A stretch of 25,664 nt of DNA. It comes from Flavobacteriaceae bacterium (lineage in GTDB: Bacteria > Bacteroidota > Bacteroidia > Flavobacteriales > Flavobacteriaceae). The notes under the pieces were generated by a model, which worked only from the letters and a program-made list of their open reading frames with translations, did no database searches and was not told the DNA's origin. The stretch is taken from positions 1 to 25,664 of the forward strand of contig JAGKWW010000041.1 in the NCBI GenBank assembly GCA_021151665.1, in the 5' to 3' direction. Within the stretch, counting starts at the first letter, position 1. Every line of letters begins with the position of its first letter. The position numbers and the translations under genes are program-made. Shown piece by piece: positions 8,237 through 14,853 of this stretch.

Positions 8237-8272
8237 GTTTTTTTGTTTTGTTTGAATTCTTGAGTTGGTTGT

Positions 8273-8325
8273 GGTCGGGGTCGGAAGTCGGAGGTCGGAA
8301 GTCGGAGGTCGGAAGTCGGAAGTCC
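8273..8325. repeat. GTCGGAA-type heptamer array upstream of the tube-like gene
   Basis: About seven tandem 7-base units alternating GTCGGAA and GTCGGAG as read on the plus strand. The array begins 37 bases upstream of the start codon at 8236. Two other phage genes carry the same kind of array in the same orientation and at similar distance. Confidence 0.85.
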
Positions 8326-8366
8326 CGGAGTGGGAGTTACATCGAGCGCAGTCGAGATGCGTTATT

Positions 8367-8547
8367 GTTCTTTTGTCTTGAAACAAAAGAACCAAAAATT
8401 CAAGGCAGCGGCTTCTTAAGCTACAAATCGCTCGCTCCGGCTAAAAGATTTAAACTCGCTGCGCTCAGACAGTAAATCTATTTACGCCTCCGCTCCCGAT
8501 TTGCTTCACGCCACAAAGCCGAAGGCCCTAGCTGCACTCTTGCCGGA
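8367..8547. repeat. 185-base hairpin-headed interspersed element, copy 1
   Basis: Begins with a perfect inverted repeat, GTTCTTTTGT and ACAAAAGAAC around CTTGAA (8367-8392), continues through AGATTTA at 8446-8452 and TAAATCT at 8473-8479, and ends near CTTGCCGGAG. Two further full copies and one partial copy lie between 24844 and 25463, in the same orientation. The hairpin could also act as a transcription terminator or RNA stability element. Confidence 0.85.
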
Positions 8548-8616
8548 GGCTTCGATACACTCGCTATGACGGCGTACTCAAAACCTGCCTTTTGATTGCG
8601 ATCAAGGTAACCACTC

Positions 8617-8635
8617 CAAACCCCAAACCCGAAAC
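8617..8635 (-). repeat. G-rich heptamers just after the capsid stop
   Basis: On the coding (minus) strand the capsid stop is followed at once by GTTTCGGGTTTGGGGTTTGG, the same GGGTTTC-type unit seen after two other phage genes. Here only two runs of three or more G are present. Confidence 0.65.
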
Positions 8636-8637
8636 TT

Positions 8638-9693
8638 TTAGTACGCCGCTACCGTCATGTAGCTTTCCAGGTGCTTGGCGTCTATTGTGTAGGCCGCATC
8701 CATAATGTTAGTCTTGAGCGTTTTGTCATAGAAAACATCCAGCTTGGTAAGGTCGTCTTCGCTTAGGGTGCCGACAGGGATGTTGCTCTTGGTGGTGAAT
8801 ACTGCCCTGTGCGGCAGGTTCCACTTGGTGCCGTTGTCCTGGTACGTTTTAATATAGCGGTCCCAATCGTAGCGCACTTTTACCTCGATACCGTCAAAGT
8901 AAAGTTTTGGCCTGCCTTCTTCCACCACTTCAGTAAAGCCTGAGCCCAGATTTTTGGTACGCAGTGTGGCACGGTAGTTATCGGCCAGTGTGCGTGTGGC
9001 AAGGATAAAGCTGTCGTCTGCCGATACCAGCCTTTCATCCGCGGCGTTTACCATACGCTCAAAGATGCCCAGCGCAGCATCGGCGGCAAGGCCCTGCCCG
9101 GCGTAGGAAGTCGCTGCATTTGCAGTGATGGCCACGCGGTTGGCAGCATTGGTAGGAACCTCGGCCATGATCTGTTTGAACAATCCGTCGAAAGAGTTGA
9201 AGTACCCCAGGTCGGTTCCGGTAGTAAATACGCCCGAAGGCTGTATGGCCGCGGCCTTGTCGTTGAACCATATCTTGCGGTGCATATTCTCGAGCATGGC
9301 CTGCTCTACGGCGGCAATGATCACGCTGAACTCCTCCGAACCTACAGCATCAAAAAAGTCGGGGTTGATGCGCTGCGACTTGCGGAACATTTTAAACAGC
9401 GCAGGCATATCGGCCTGGCAATGCTTCAGGCGGAAATCCTCCAGTGCCGGGTCCCAGAACTTTTCGGTCAGCTCAAAGCTACCGGCTTCGTTTGGGGTAC
9501 AGCCTACCGATTTCTTGCCCAGCAGCCCAAGCCTTCCGGCAAAGGCGATCTGCGTTTTTACGTCGATGCCCGTTTCAATGTCGTGGTACTCGGCCAGGTC
9601 GGAATCATTAAAAACACGCTGAAATATTACTTCACTTACCGTTTCTGCCTCCCTCGCGTTCAGCGTAAGGCCACTTGCATTGATTACTCCCAT
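8638..9693 (-). CDS. Major capsid protein
   Basis: 351 residues, matching the size of HK97-fold capsid proteins. It has an N-terminal helical segment, then a helix-rich spine-like region (NPDFFDAVGSEEFSVIIAAVEQAMLENMHRKIWF), a central domain (SFDGLFKQIMAEVPTNAANRVAITANAATSYA) and a C-terminal beta part including GRPKLYFDGIEVKVRYDWDRYI, the typical strand-turn-strand of these proteins, and NLPHRAVFTTKSNIPVGT. It is directly downstream of the prohead protease and overlaps its stop by one base (TAATG), the usual protease-capsid pairing. It makes the shell of the head. I recognise it by pattern and context and have no alignment. Confidence 0.85.
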   Translation of the reverse strand: MGVINASGLTLNAREAETVSEVIFQRVFNDSDLAEYHDIETGIDVKTQIAFAGRLGLLGKKSVGCTPNEAGSFELTEKFWDPALEDFRLKHCQADMPALFKMFRKSQRINPDFFDAVGSEEFSVIIAAVEQAMLENMHRKIWFNDKAAAIQPSGVFTTGTDLGYFNSFDGLFKQIMAEVPTNAANRVAITANAATSYAGQGLAADAALGIFERMVNAADERLVSADDSFILATRTLADNYRATLRTKNLGSGFTEVVEEGRPKLYFDGIEVKVRYDWDRYIKTYQDNGTKWNLPHRAVFTTKSNIPVGTLSEDDLTKLDVFYDKTLKTNIMDAAYTIDAKHLESYMTVAAY

Positions 9694-10715
9694 TATTTCC
9701 TGTTTTTAGATTTCAGATATTCCCTCATTCCTGCCAGCTTATCGGCATCACCCGTTTTGCGGTAGGCTACCTTTTTGCCCTCTACGCTGTAGCGGCTGCC
9801 CACCTGCCTTTTCAGCGCCATGACCTCATTGCGAATGGCATTCAGCTGGCGTTTCAGGTTCTTGTTTTCGGTACGCAATGCAGCAGCGTCGGCATCGGCT
9901 TCGGGCTCAACGATTTCGGTAAGCTCGCCCGCTTCAAAAATGTAGGTGGAGCCATCGGGCATCAGGTATTCACCCTCTGCCGGAGCGCCGTCTACCGTTG
10001 CAATGGCACCCACTTCTATAAGTGCATCATCGGCCAGCTCGGTAAAATCAATTTCGGCGCCGGTGGCATCCTGCACCACTTTGTTAAGGATGTGGGCATT
10101 CCTGAATTTCCCGAGCACGCGGGTAAACAGGCTTTCCATCCAGTGCCTGTCTTTGTCTGAGAAAGATCCGTTCATAGGTACATTTGGTTTAAGGAAGGCT
10201 TTGGCTGCAGCTTTTACGGGCTGCGAAGTAGTGAAGCCCATGTTGGTGAGCTGTTGCGGCGTGAGCCACGTTTCGTTTTTGAGCAGCGGTAGTATGGCTT
10301 CATCGGTAAGGCCGAGAGCCTTTTTGTAAAAGCCTACCATTTTCTTTTCGGTGGCGCGCAGCTGTGCGGCAAACTTTTCCAGGTCCTCTGCAGTGCCCAT
10401 AGAGCCGCCCCAGGGCAGGTGTACCATAAAAGGCGTGTTTTCGCGAAGCATGCGTTTGCTGCCGGACATGAAGATAACGGTGGCAATACTGGCTACAATA
10501 CCGCTGCCGATGGTAGTGAGCGGTTTGCCGAGTGACTGCAGGTAATTGTAAATGTCGAAGCCAACATCTACCAGCCCGCCCTCGCTGTTGATGTGCACAT
10601 TGAAGGCCGTTGCGGCGGGCTGCTTTTTTACCTGTCCGATCACATCGGGCAGCTCTACGCCGGGAGTACCGTCAAAAGAGCCGATCTGGCCGCTGATGTA
10701 AATGTTTCCGGTCAC
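9693..10715 (-). CDS. ClpP-type prohead protease with C-terminal scaffold-like region
   Basis: 340 residues. The first 170 form a ClpP/SppA-type serine protease: an INSEGG oxyanion-strand motif at 42-47, catalytic Ser76 in GIVASIATVIFMSG, and His99 in FMVHLPWGG. The third residue, usually Asp before a W-(L/M)-T segment, appears to be Glu148 in NETWLTPQQ. The second half is acidic, with the segment PDGSTYIFEAGELTEIVEPE, followed by a heptad-patterned helix (about 276-312, ENKNLKRQLNAIRNEVMALK) and a basic tail. In phages this joined arrangement gives a protease that cuts the scaffold and capsid during head maturation, with the coiled coil acting as scaffold. A divergent cargo operon begins upstream, with a 15-base repeat array between. 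Confidence 0.85.
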   Translation of the reverse strand: MTGNIYISGQIGSFDGTPGVELPDVIGQVKKQPAATAFNVHINSEGGLVDVGFDIYNYLQSLGKPLTTIGSGIVASIATVIFMSGSKRMLRENTPFMVHLPWGGSMGTAEDLEKFAAQLRATEKKMVGFYKKALGLTDEAILPLLKNETWLTPQQLTNMGFTTSQPVKAAAKAFLKPNVPMNGSFSDKDRHWMESLFTRVLGKFRNAHILNKVVQDATGAEIDFTELADDALIEVGAIATVDGAPAEGEYLMPDGSTYIFEAGELTEIVEPEADADAAALRTENKNLKRQLNAIRNEVMALKRQVGSRYSVEGKKVAYRKTGDADKLAGMREYLKSKNRK

Positions 10716-10753
10716 TCATTTCTTTTTAATTGAAAGATTGGAGAGAAATCTAT

Positions 10754-10940
10754 GGTCGGAAGTCCGAAGTCGGAGGTCCGAAGCCGGAGGTCTGAAAGTC
10801 GAATGTCTGAAAGTCGCAAGTCTGAAAGTCCAGTGTCTGAAAGTCCAGTGTTTGAAAGCCCAATGTCTGAAAGTCCAATGTCTGAAGGTCCAGTGTCTGA
10901 AAGTCCAATGTCTGAAAGTCCAGTGTCTGAAGGTCCAATC
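10754..10940. repeat. Heptamer array followed by ten 15-base tandem units
   Basis: Heptamers of GTCGGAA type (10754-10790) turn into ten consecutive 15-base units of the form TCTGAAAGTCCAGTG (10791-10940), differing from each other at one to three bases. Each unit looks like a heptamer joined to an 8-base piece. It starts 39 bases upstream of the protease start and would lie in its mRNA leader if the promoter at 10961-10968 is used. Confidence 0.9.
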
Positions 10941-10960
10941 TCAGCAGCTTTTTCTGAGTA

Positions 10961-10968
10961 CAAAGGTA
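10961..10968 (-). promoter_or_regulatory. Possible minus-strand -7 box for the protease-capsid transcript
   Basis: CAAAGGTA on the plus strand reads TACCTTTG on the minus strand, a full match to TAnnTTTG. I do not see a convincing TTG at the right distance upstream. If used, the whole tandem array would be transcribed as a leader of about 240 bases. Confidence 0.35.
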
Positions 10969-10985
10969 CGGCGGCTTTTTCGCGT

Positions 10986-11015
10986 TTTGCTGAAAGGTGT
11001 TTTTCATTATATTGC
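10986..11015 (+). promoter_or_regulatory. Bacteroidota-type promoter for the lipoprotein operon
   Basis: TTTG at 10986-10989, 18 bases, then TATATTGC at 11008-11015, close to TAnnTTTG. Predicted transcription starts about 15 bases before the ATG at 11036. It gives the cargo genes expression independent of the phage transcript on the other strand. Confidence 0.45.
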
Positions 11016-11035
11016 CATCGTAATTAACCAATACT

Positions 11036-12049
11036 ATGAAATATTACTGCTATTTGCTCATCGCTGTCGCCTTCCTTTCGTGTAACGGCAATAGAGAAAA
11101 GGTGTCGGGAAATGATGCTCCCACTGCTTCAATGCAGCAACTGCCTGCCCACACGTCGTTTGTAGTCACTCAAGAAGCGCCGCTTCCTGAAGGAAACGTT
11201 ATTTATACTGCGGCGCCACTTTTGGCATGGCAGCAAGTGAAAAAGGAGTTTGATACAGGATTGCTTGTCAGTGATGACTACCCAGTTCTTAAAGCACTTA
11301 ACAATTCGGATGCGGACCGTAACACATTGTTAGTTCATGATTATAGTATGATACGGCTTTTCGAAAATTCTCAGTTGAGTTTTAGATGTGCGTTCCACAA
11401 ATACCTTCCGTTTGCTCATGACTTTAATGTATACAACGATTCGTTAGAATTCGCCGGAAAAAAAGTGAAGGCATTTGGAAGCAGGGGCCATGACCTCGTA
11501 CATGTACAAATGTTTGATATTGAGTATTATAAAGACAACTCGGAATTTATTGTTGCCCTTGAGCCGAAAGAGCGTACGGACGAAATACTGCTTTACATGC
11601 CCGCGGCGAAACCCGCATCATTTGAAGCAGCGCTTTTAGAGATTGAGACAAAGCGTAAACAAGGCGAAAAGGAAATGGAGAAGGAGGACAGTAAATGGAG
11701 ATATGAGATGGAGGAGCAGGACGGCCTGATGATACCGGTATTAAAACTGAAAGTAGAATCGGCTTTGTCGGGTATCGCCGGATCTGCATTCAGCATTGGT
11801 TCGGGGACAAACCCTATGCAAATTACAAATGCCCGTCAGGAGGTTTTATTCACGCTCGACGAAAAAGGCGGCAGGGTAGAAGCAGAGGCTGAAATCGCAG
11901 TACCTGCGGCGGCGATGCTGCCTACCGAGCGACCTGCCAAAAGGCTTTACTTCGACAGGCCCTTCCTGATTATCATAAAAAAGAAGACAAGTACAAACCC
12001 CTATTTTGCCATGTGGGTTGATGGGACTGAGCTAATGATTCAGGAATAA
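11036..12049 (+). CDS. Cargo lipoprotein of unknown function, C-terminus serpin-like
   Basis: 337 residues. MKYYCYLLIAVAFLSC is a lipoprotein signal with Cys16 as the likely lipidated residue, so the protein is membrane-anchored. The early segment EGNVIYTAAPLLAWQQVKKEF and the late segment YFDRPFLIIIKKKTSTNPYF recall serpin-like proteins, whose last strands carry a D-x-P-F-L-x-x-I run; the rest is too diverged for me to say. A charged helix with KRKQGEKEMEKEDSKWRYEM lies near residue 215. It is the first gene of a plus-strand group opposite to the phage genes, with its own promoter, and the next gene starts 4 bases after its stop. Probably a moron or host gene. Function unknown. Confidence 0.65.
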   Translation: MKYYCYLLIAVAFLSCNGNREKVSGNDAPTASMQQLPAHTSFVVTQEAPLPEGNVIYTAAPLLAWQQVKKEFDTGLLVSDDYPVLKALNNSDADRNTLLVHDYSMIRLFENSQLSFRCAFHKYLPFAHDFNVYNDSLEFAGKKVKAFGSRGHDLVHVQMFDIEYYKDNSEFIVALEPKERTDEILLYMPAAKPASFEAALLEIETKRKQGEKEMEKEDSKWRYEMEEQDGLMIPVLKLKVESALSGIAGSAFSIGSGTNPMQITNARQEVLFTLDEKGGRVEAEAEIAVPAAAMLPTERPAKRLYFDRPFLIIIKKKTSTNPYFAMWVDGTELMIQE

Positions 12050-12053
12050 CGAT

Positions 12054-12551
12054 ATGCGAATTCCTTTTCTTCAAAGACTGTTTTCCGCAGGCGCCGGTAA
12101 AACATCCGACGAAACCCGGGTCTTTTCGTTTACGGAAATCGATTTAGGAGATGACTTCAGGTTTATGTATGAAAACTTTATTGTTGCCACACAACATAAA
12201 TTGTACCTGGTGCCAGAGCAGCGTGGCGAAAATATCCGTTGCCTTACGTTCGATTTTCTTCAGTTTCAATATGGCTATCCGAATGATGAGGCACCACACA
12301 AATATGGAGTGAGTGGCTACGGGCTCTTTGAAGTGCACCGATCTCCGCTGATTGCTTCGCTCGAAAGGCAAAACCGCAGCCATGCCAGCCATGCCCCATC
12401 GCATTATAACAGTTATCGGCATTTCGTGGTTCGCTTTAAAGATGTTAGCCTCGATGTGGTAAGTAGAGCGTATTCGATTGAGATCTTTTCTTCGGCACAA
12501 TTTGATGCACTAATAAAACGGGAGCTCCAATTTGTGAGAGAAAAAAATTAA
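12054..12551 (+). CDS. Cytoplasmic protein of unknown function in the cargo operon
   Basis: 165 residues, not recognised. No signal peptide or membrane segment. It begins MRIPFLQRLFSAGAG, then alternates strands and turns (FMYENFIVATQHKLYLVPE, RCLTFDFLQFQYGYP, YGLFEVHRSPLIASLE), with a His-rich stretch HASHAPSHYNSYRHF near residue 110 and a C-terminal helix. The start is 4 bases after the lipoprotein stop, so it is cotranscribed. It may be a soluble partner of the lipoproteins, but nothing in the sequence proves it. Confidence 0.6.
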   Translation: MRIPFLQRLFSAGAGKTSDETRVFSFTEIDLGDDFRFMYENFIVATQHKLYLVPEQRGENIRCLTFDFLQFQYGYPNDEAPHKYGVSGYGLFEVHRSPLIASLERQNRSHASHAPSHYNSYRHFVVRFKDVSLDVVSRAYSIEIFSSAQFDALIKRELQFVREKN

Positions 12552-12579
12552 TACTACGTCTGAAATACAACTAAAAATT

Positions 12580-12711
12580 ATGGAAAGCCCAACCGTCGAC
12601 CAGCTTCTTGAAGGCTCTGTATTTTCCGATGGCAACATCATACTATCTTTAAAAAACGAATCGTTAAGAAAAGTATTCTTTTGTACACCGGGCCACATTA
12701 TTAATAGTTAA
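12580..12711 (+). CDS. Possible 43-residue protein in the cargo operon
   Basis: A short open frame from ATG at 12580 to TAA at 12709-12711, between the 165-aa gene and the next lipoprotein, on the same strand. It begins MESPTVDQLLEGSVF and ends PGHIINS; it is not hydrophobic and has no signal peptide. It begins 28 bases after one stop and ends 9 bases before the next start, so it fills the operon gap neatly. The product is unknown and it may be the remnant of a longer gene. Confidence 0.4.
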   Translation: MESPTVDQLLEGSVFSDGNIILSLKNESLRKVFFCTPGHIINS

Positions 12712-12720
12712 AAGCATCGT

Positions 12721-13338
12721 ATGAAGTTATTTTATAGCGTGCTGCTACTCCTGGGGATGTTGTTTTCGTGTAAACAAAATCACCCGGATTCAGCTGTGGA
12801 ACAGCCTCGGGAGTATGTAAAAAGCAGCGAACAATCTGTAGCGCTGCCTGCCGCAGAGCCCGATTATTCTAAAGAGTTTCTTGCCGATTTAAAACGTATG
12901 GGCAATCATGATATTCGCCTGAACGGGGCGTTTCTCATTTATGAAAACGATACGGTACAATTTCCTGACGATATGGCTAAAGGCCGTACCTACACCTTTA
13001 CTTCAGCTACCGACCGGTTCAGATACCGTCTCCGCGCCACGCGTGTGAGCTACAGCACAATTTCCTACCAATTCGAGGTTTATAAAAATGATGTAAAAAC
13101 CCATACAGATGCCGGCAGGGCACATTTAGGGATGTTTTTTATTGCCGCAGAGGCAGAGGAAGACCCGGCTACGGGAGACATGGTATTAGCCGACCAGTAT
13201 AATACAGACAACCACCTGCTTACCATCAAGATAGCGCGTAATGAAGACGGTGTGCTAATGGCTTTTATTTTTTCTAATGCCGGCAGAAAACCTGAAGGCC
13301 TCGCTGATAAAGTTGTGCTTTGGCAGAACGGGGACTGA
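12721..13338 (+). CDS. Cargo lipoprotein of unknown function
   Basis: 205 residues. MKLFYSVLLLLGMLFSC is a lipoprotein signal with Cys17. The region after it is a Ser/Gln/Pro-rich linker to about residue 50. The rest is a beta-rich domain (FRYRLRATRVSYSTISYQFEVYKN, LLTIKIARNEDGVLMAFIFS) that I do not recognise. It ends the first plus-strand cargo block; a minus-strand phage gene converges on it with only 9 bases between stops and no visible terminator. An anchored envelope protein fits the moron picture, for example a receptor blocker or an envelope modifier, but this is speculation. Confidence 0.6.
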   Translation: MKLFYSVLLLLGMLFSCKQNHPDSAVEQPREYVKSSEQSVALPAAEPDYSKEFLADLKRMGNHDIRLNGAFLIYENDTVQFPDDMAKGRTYTFTSATDRFRYRLRATRVSYSTISYQFEVYKNDVKTHTDAGRAHLGMFFIAAEAEEDPATGDMVLADQYNTDNHLLTIKIARNEDGVLMAFIFSNAGRKPEGLADKVVLWQNGD

Positions 13339-13347
13339 AATGATTGA

Positions 13348-13593
13348 TTACTCCCCCTCCATAAACGCAATGATATTGAACACCGTGCGCTCGGTAATCC
13401 GGTACCGTTCGGCTACAGTACCTGCGGCTGCGGTTTTGCGTGGCTTTTTAAAATGGCGGCGCTGGTATTCCATCTCTTCCAGGTAGCTTTCGTAATACAC
13501 TTTCCAATCCAGTATATGGAGCGGTATCAGGCCTTTACCGGTTAGCTTCATAAATTCGGCGCCCAGGCCGGTGATCGTTTCGTATCTTGTCAT
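13348..13593 (-). CDS. Small phage protein with HTH-like C-terminus
   Basis: 81 residues from the ATG at 13593, which overlaps the upstream stop as ATGA and lies a normal distance from AAGGAAA. Earlier in-frame starts (13614, 13599) would overlap the upstream gene further. The first half is helical (GAEFMKLTGKGLIPLHILDWKVYYESYLEEMEY). The C-terminal part, AAAGTVAERYRITERTVFNIIAFM, reads like a helix-turn-helix in which ITERTV is the turn and recognition helix. HTH proteins of this size in a phage assembly region may act in packaging (small terminase) or regulation. I cannot decide. It is on the phage strand, isolated between cargo blocks. Confidence 0.55.
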   Translation of the reverse strand: MTRYETITGLGAEFMKLTGKGLIPLHILDWKVYYESYLEEMEYQRRHFKKPRKTAAAGTVAERYRITERTVFNIIAFMEGE

Positions 13594-13859
13594 TCCCATT
13601 TTCCTTCGGGGCAAGTATCATCAGAGCGTAATTTGGCACTAAGCGGGCATCCGCAGGCGGCACAGTAGTGGCCTTCAATTTCCTTCAGGCTGTCCTTTAC
13701 AAAGGTGAGCAGCATTCCTTTTTTGGCGTGGGGGCACTGCCCGCATATAAGCGCGCGCATTTTTGCCGTGTTTTCGCTGACTTGGGGTTGGGTTACGAAA
13801 TTTTTCCATCCCATTAGCATCGCGCCCAGCCGGATATTTATTTTTTGACTATCCTTCAT
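13590..13859 (-). CDS. Small Cys-rich phage protein, probably zinc-binding
   Basis: 89 residues with six Cys: C39-G-Q-C42, C66-A-A-C69-G-C71 and C83. Two CxxC pairs about 27 residues apart, plus two more Cys, suggest a zinc ribbon-like fold. A His in CPHAKKG and another in GHYC could also be ligands. Between the pairs lies a short helix (LLTFVKDSLKEI). It is coupled to the HTH-like gene by ATGA. Small zinc proteins of this kind appear in Bacteroidota prophages as uncharacterised genes, as far as I recall. The role is unknown. Confidence 0.6.
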   Translation of the reverse strand: MKDSQKINIRLGAMLMGWKNFVTQPQVSENTAKMRALICGQCPHAKKGMLLTFVKDSLKEIEGHYCAACGCPLSAKLRSDDTCPEGKWE

Positions 13860-13894
13860 TTATCGGATATCTGCAAATATTTTTAGATTTTCAT

Positions 13895-13924
13895 TTGGAG
13901 GGGTAGCTTGTTTTTCTATATTTG
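13895..13924 (+). promoter_or_regulatory. Strong Bacteroidota-type promoter for the first secreted paralogue
   Basis: TTTG ends at 13897, then 19 bases, then TATATTTG at 13917-13924, a full match to TAnnTTTG at the preferred spacing. The ATG at 13955 follows about 30 bases later. This is the best promoter match in the window and shows the cargo is built for independent expression. Confidence 0.6.
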
Positions 13925-13954
13925 CGTTAAGACTATTTTCTAATTACTGACATC

Positions 13955-14758
13955 ATGAAGAAATTACTTCTTTGCATCCTATTCTTATTCTCGCTAATCG
14001 TTAGCGCCCAGGAAAGCTTCCCTTACAAAAGGCCGGAACTGCTTCTGGGCAAAACCGTAACCATAAAGAAAAATTACTTTGAGGGGCTTACCGGAAAATA
14101 TCAGGGGTTTTATGCTGAAAAGAGCATAATGAAACCTTACCGAAAAGAGCGTTTTCTGGACAAGGAGGTTATGGAAGGCCGCAAATTTAAGGTAACCGGA
14201 TTCGAGCGGCTTCATGGCGGAAACCAGGAAGGCTTTTCCTGGATAGAGCTGGAGGAAATCGCTACAGGCGAAAAATTGTATTACAGATACAGTGATGGCA
14301 ATTTAATGAATTATTACTTTGATGTAGAGGGAGGCCTTGACCTGCCTGCTGATTTTTACTGCGACTATATAGATTTTGAATCGGTAAGCAATTACGGAAA
14401 GACGATATCACACAATACAACAGTTGCTTACATGAAGCTGATAAAAGAGATTGCCCCAACTACCGGTAAAGCTGCATACAAGCTGCAGATTAATGCCTCT
14501 GATGCGCGGGTTTCGAAAAAGAAAACGGGGCTGCTTATCAATTTTGAGGGAGGCAAATCCATCAGCCTTCCCGGCCAGATATTCAACATACAGCCGGAAA
14601 AGTATTTTACCGAGCTTACACTGAGCAGCGACCAGGTAGATTTGTTTAAAAACAATAAAGTAACCGGCTACCGTTTTTTAGATCTTGAGGAAACGCTTGA
14701 ACCCAGCGAAAGCATGAAGCTTCAGGGGCTTATGAACTGTCTGGTTGCTAAAAACTAA
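13955..14758 (+). CDS. Secreted cargo protein, paralogue A
   Basis: 267 residues with a Sec signal peptide (MKKLLLCILFLFSLIVSAQ, cleaved near residue 19). Mature protein starts ESFPYKRPELLLGKTVT. It contains GRKFKVTGFE, a strand-rich middle, and the block VEGGLDLPADFYCDYI (124-139). The following gene encodes a protein sharing these blocks, so the two arose by duplication. The second half differs more and ends in a small helix-strand part with SMKLQGLMNCL. No domain is recognised. The product is probably periplasmic, surface-bound or secreted. It has its own promoter and lies on the strand opposite to the tape measure and the small Cys-rich gene. Confidence 0.7.
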   Translation: MKKLLLCILFLFSLIVSAQESFPYKRPELLLGKTVTIKKNYFEGLTGKYQGFYAEKSIMKPYRKERFLDKEVMEGRKFKVTGFERLHGGNQEGFSWIELEEIATGEKLYYRYSDGNLMNYYFDVEGGLDLPADFYCDYIDFESVSNYGKTISHNTTVAYMKLIKEIAPTTGKAAYKLQINASDARVSKKKTGLLINFEGGKSISLPGQIFNIQPEKYFTELTLSSDQVDLFKNNKVTGYRFLDLEETLEPSESMKLQGLMNCLVAKN

Positions 14759-14853
14759 TCCGGAATACGGTTTACAAAGAATTGCTTTTGCAACTAAATT
14801 AATACATATAAATAAGGGCTCTGGATTACTCAGGGCTGTCACCTGATTACCGC

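Larger units (their letters stand above)
8237..8637. other. 401-base gap filled with interspersed repeats
   Basis: No gene. Reading left to right it holds a heptamer array (8273-8325), a palindromic piece around CATCGAGCGCAGTCGAGATG (8339-8358), a full copy of the 185-base hairpin element (8367-8547), and C-rich heptamers just beyond the capsid stop (8617-8635). Apparent reading frames across it come from the repeats. Confidence 0.7.
10716..11035. other. Divergent intergenic region with repeat array and two promoter candidates
   Basis: 320 bases between the minus-strand protease gene and the plus-strand lipoprotein operon. It holds the heptamer and 15-base array (10754-10940) and, to its right, candidate promoters in both directions (10961-10968 and 10986-11015). 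No real gene is present: reading frames here exist in all directions because the repeat length is a multiple of three and has no stops. Confidence 0.75.

Noticed and set aside
8237..8395. N-terminal extension of the tube-like protein to 8395
   Set aside because: The added residues are translated heptamer array and hairpin element. MAVDCTGKL at 8236 is a natural start.
8248..8475. Small plus-strand frame with FFCLETKEPKIQGSGFLSYK, also seen at 24794-25009 and 25029-25259
   Set aside because: It is the translation of the 185-base repeat. The similarity between the three is repeat similarity, and the starts lie in unrelated sequence.
10702..11085. Frames on both strands encoding regular 5-residue repeats (for example LDFQT, SESPV, LKVQC), one resembling a pentapeptide-repeat protein
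   Set aside because: They arise because a 15-base tandem repeat is open in all frames. There is no conserved start, and the same DNA gives equally regular peptides on both strands.
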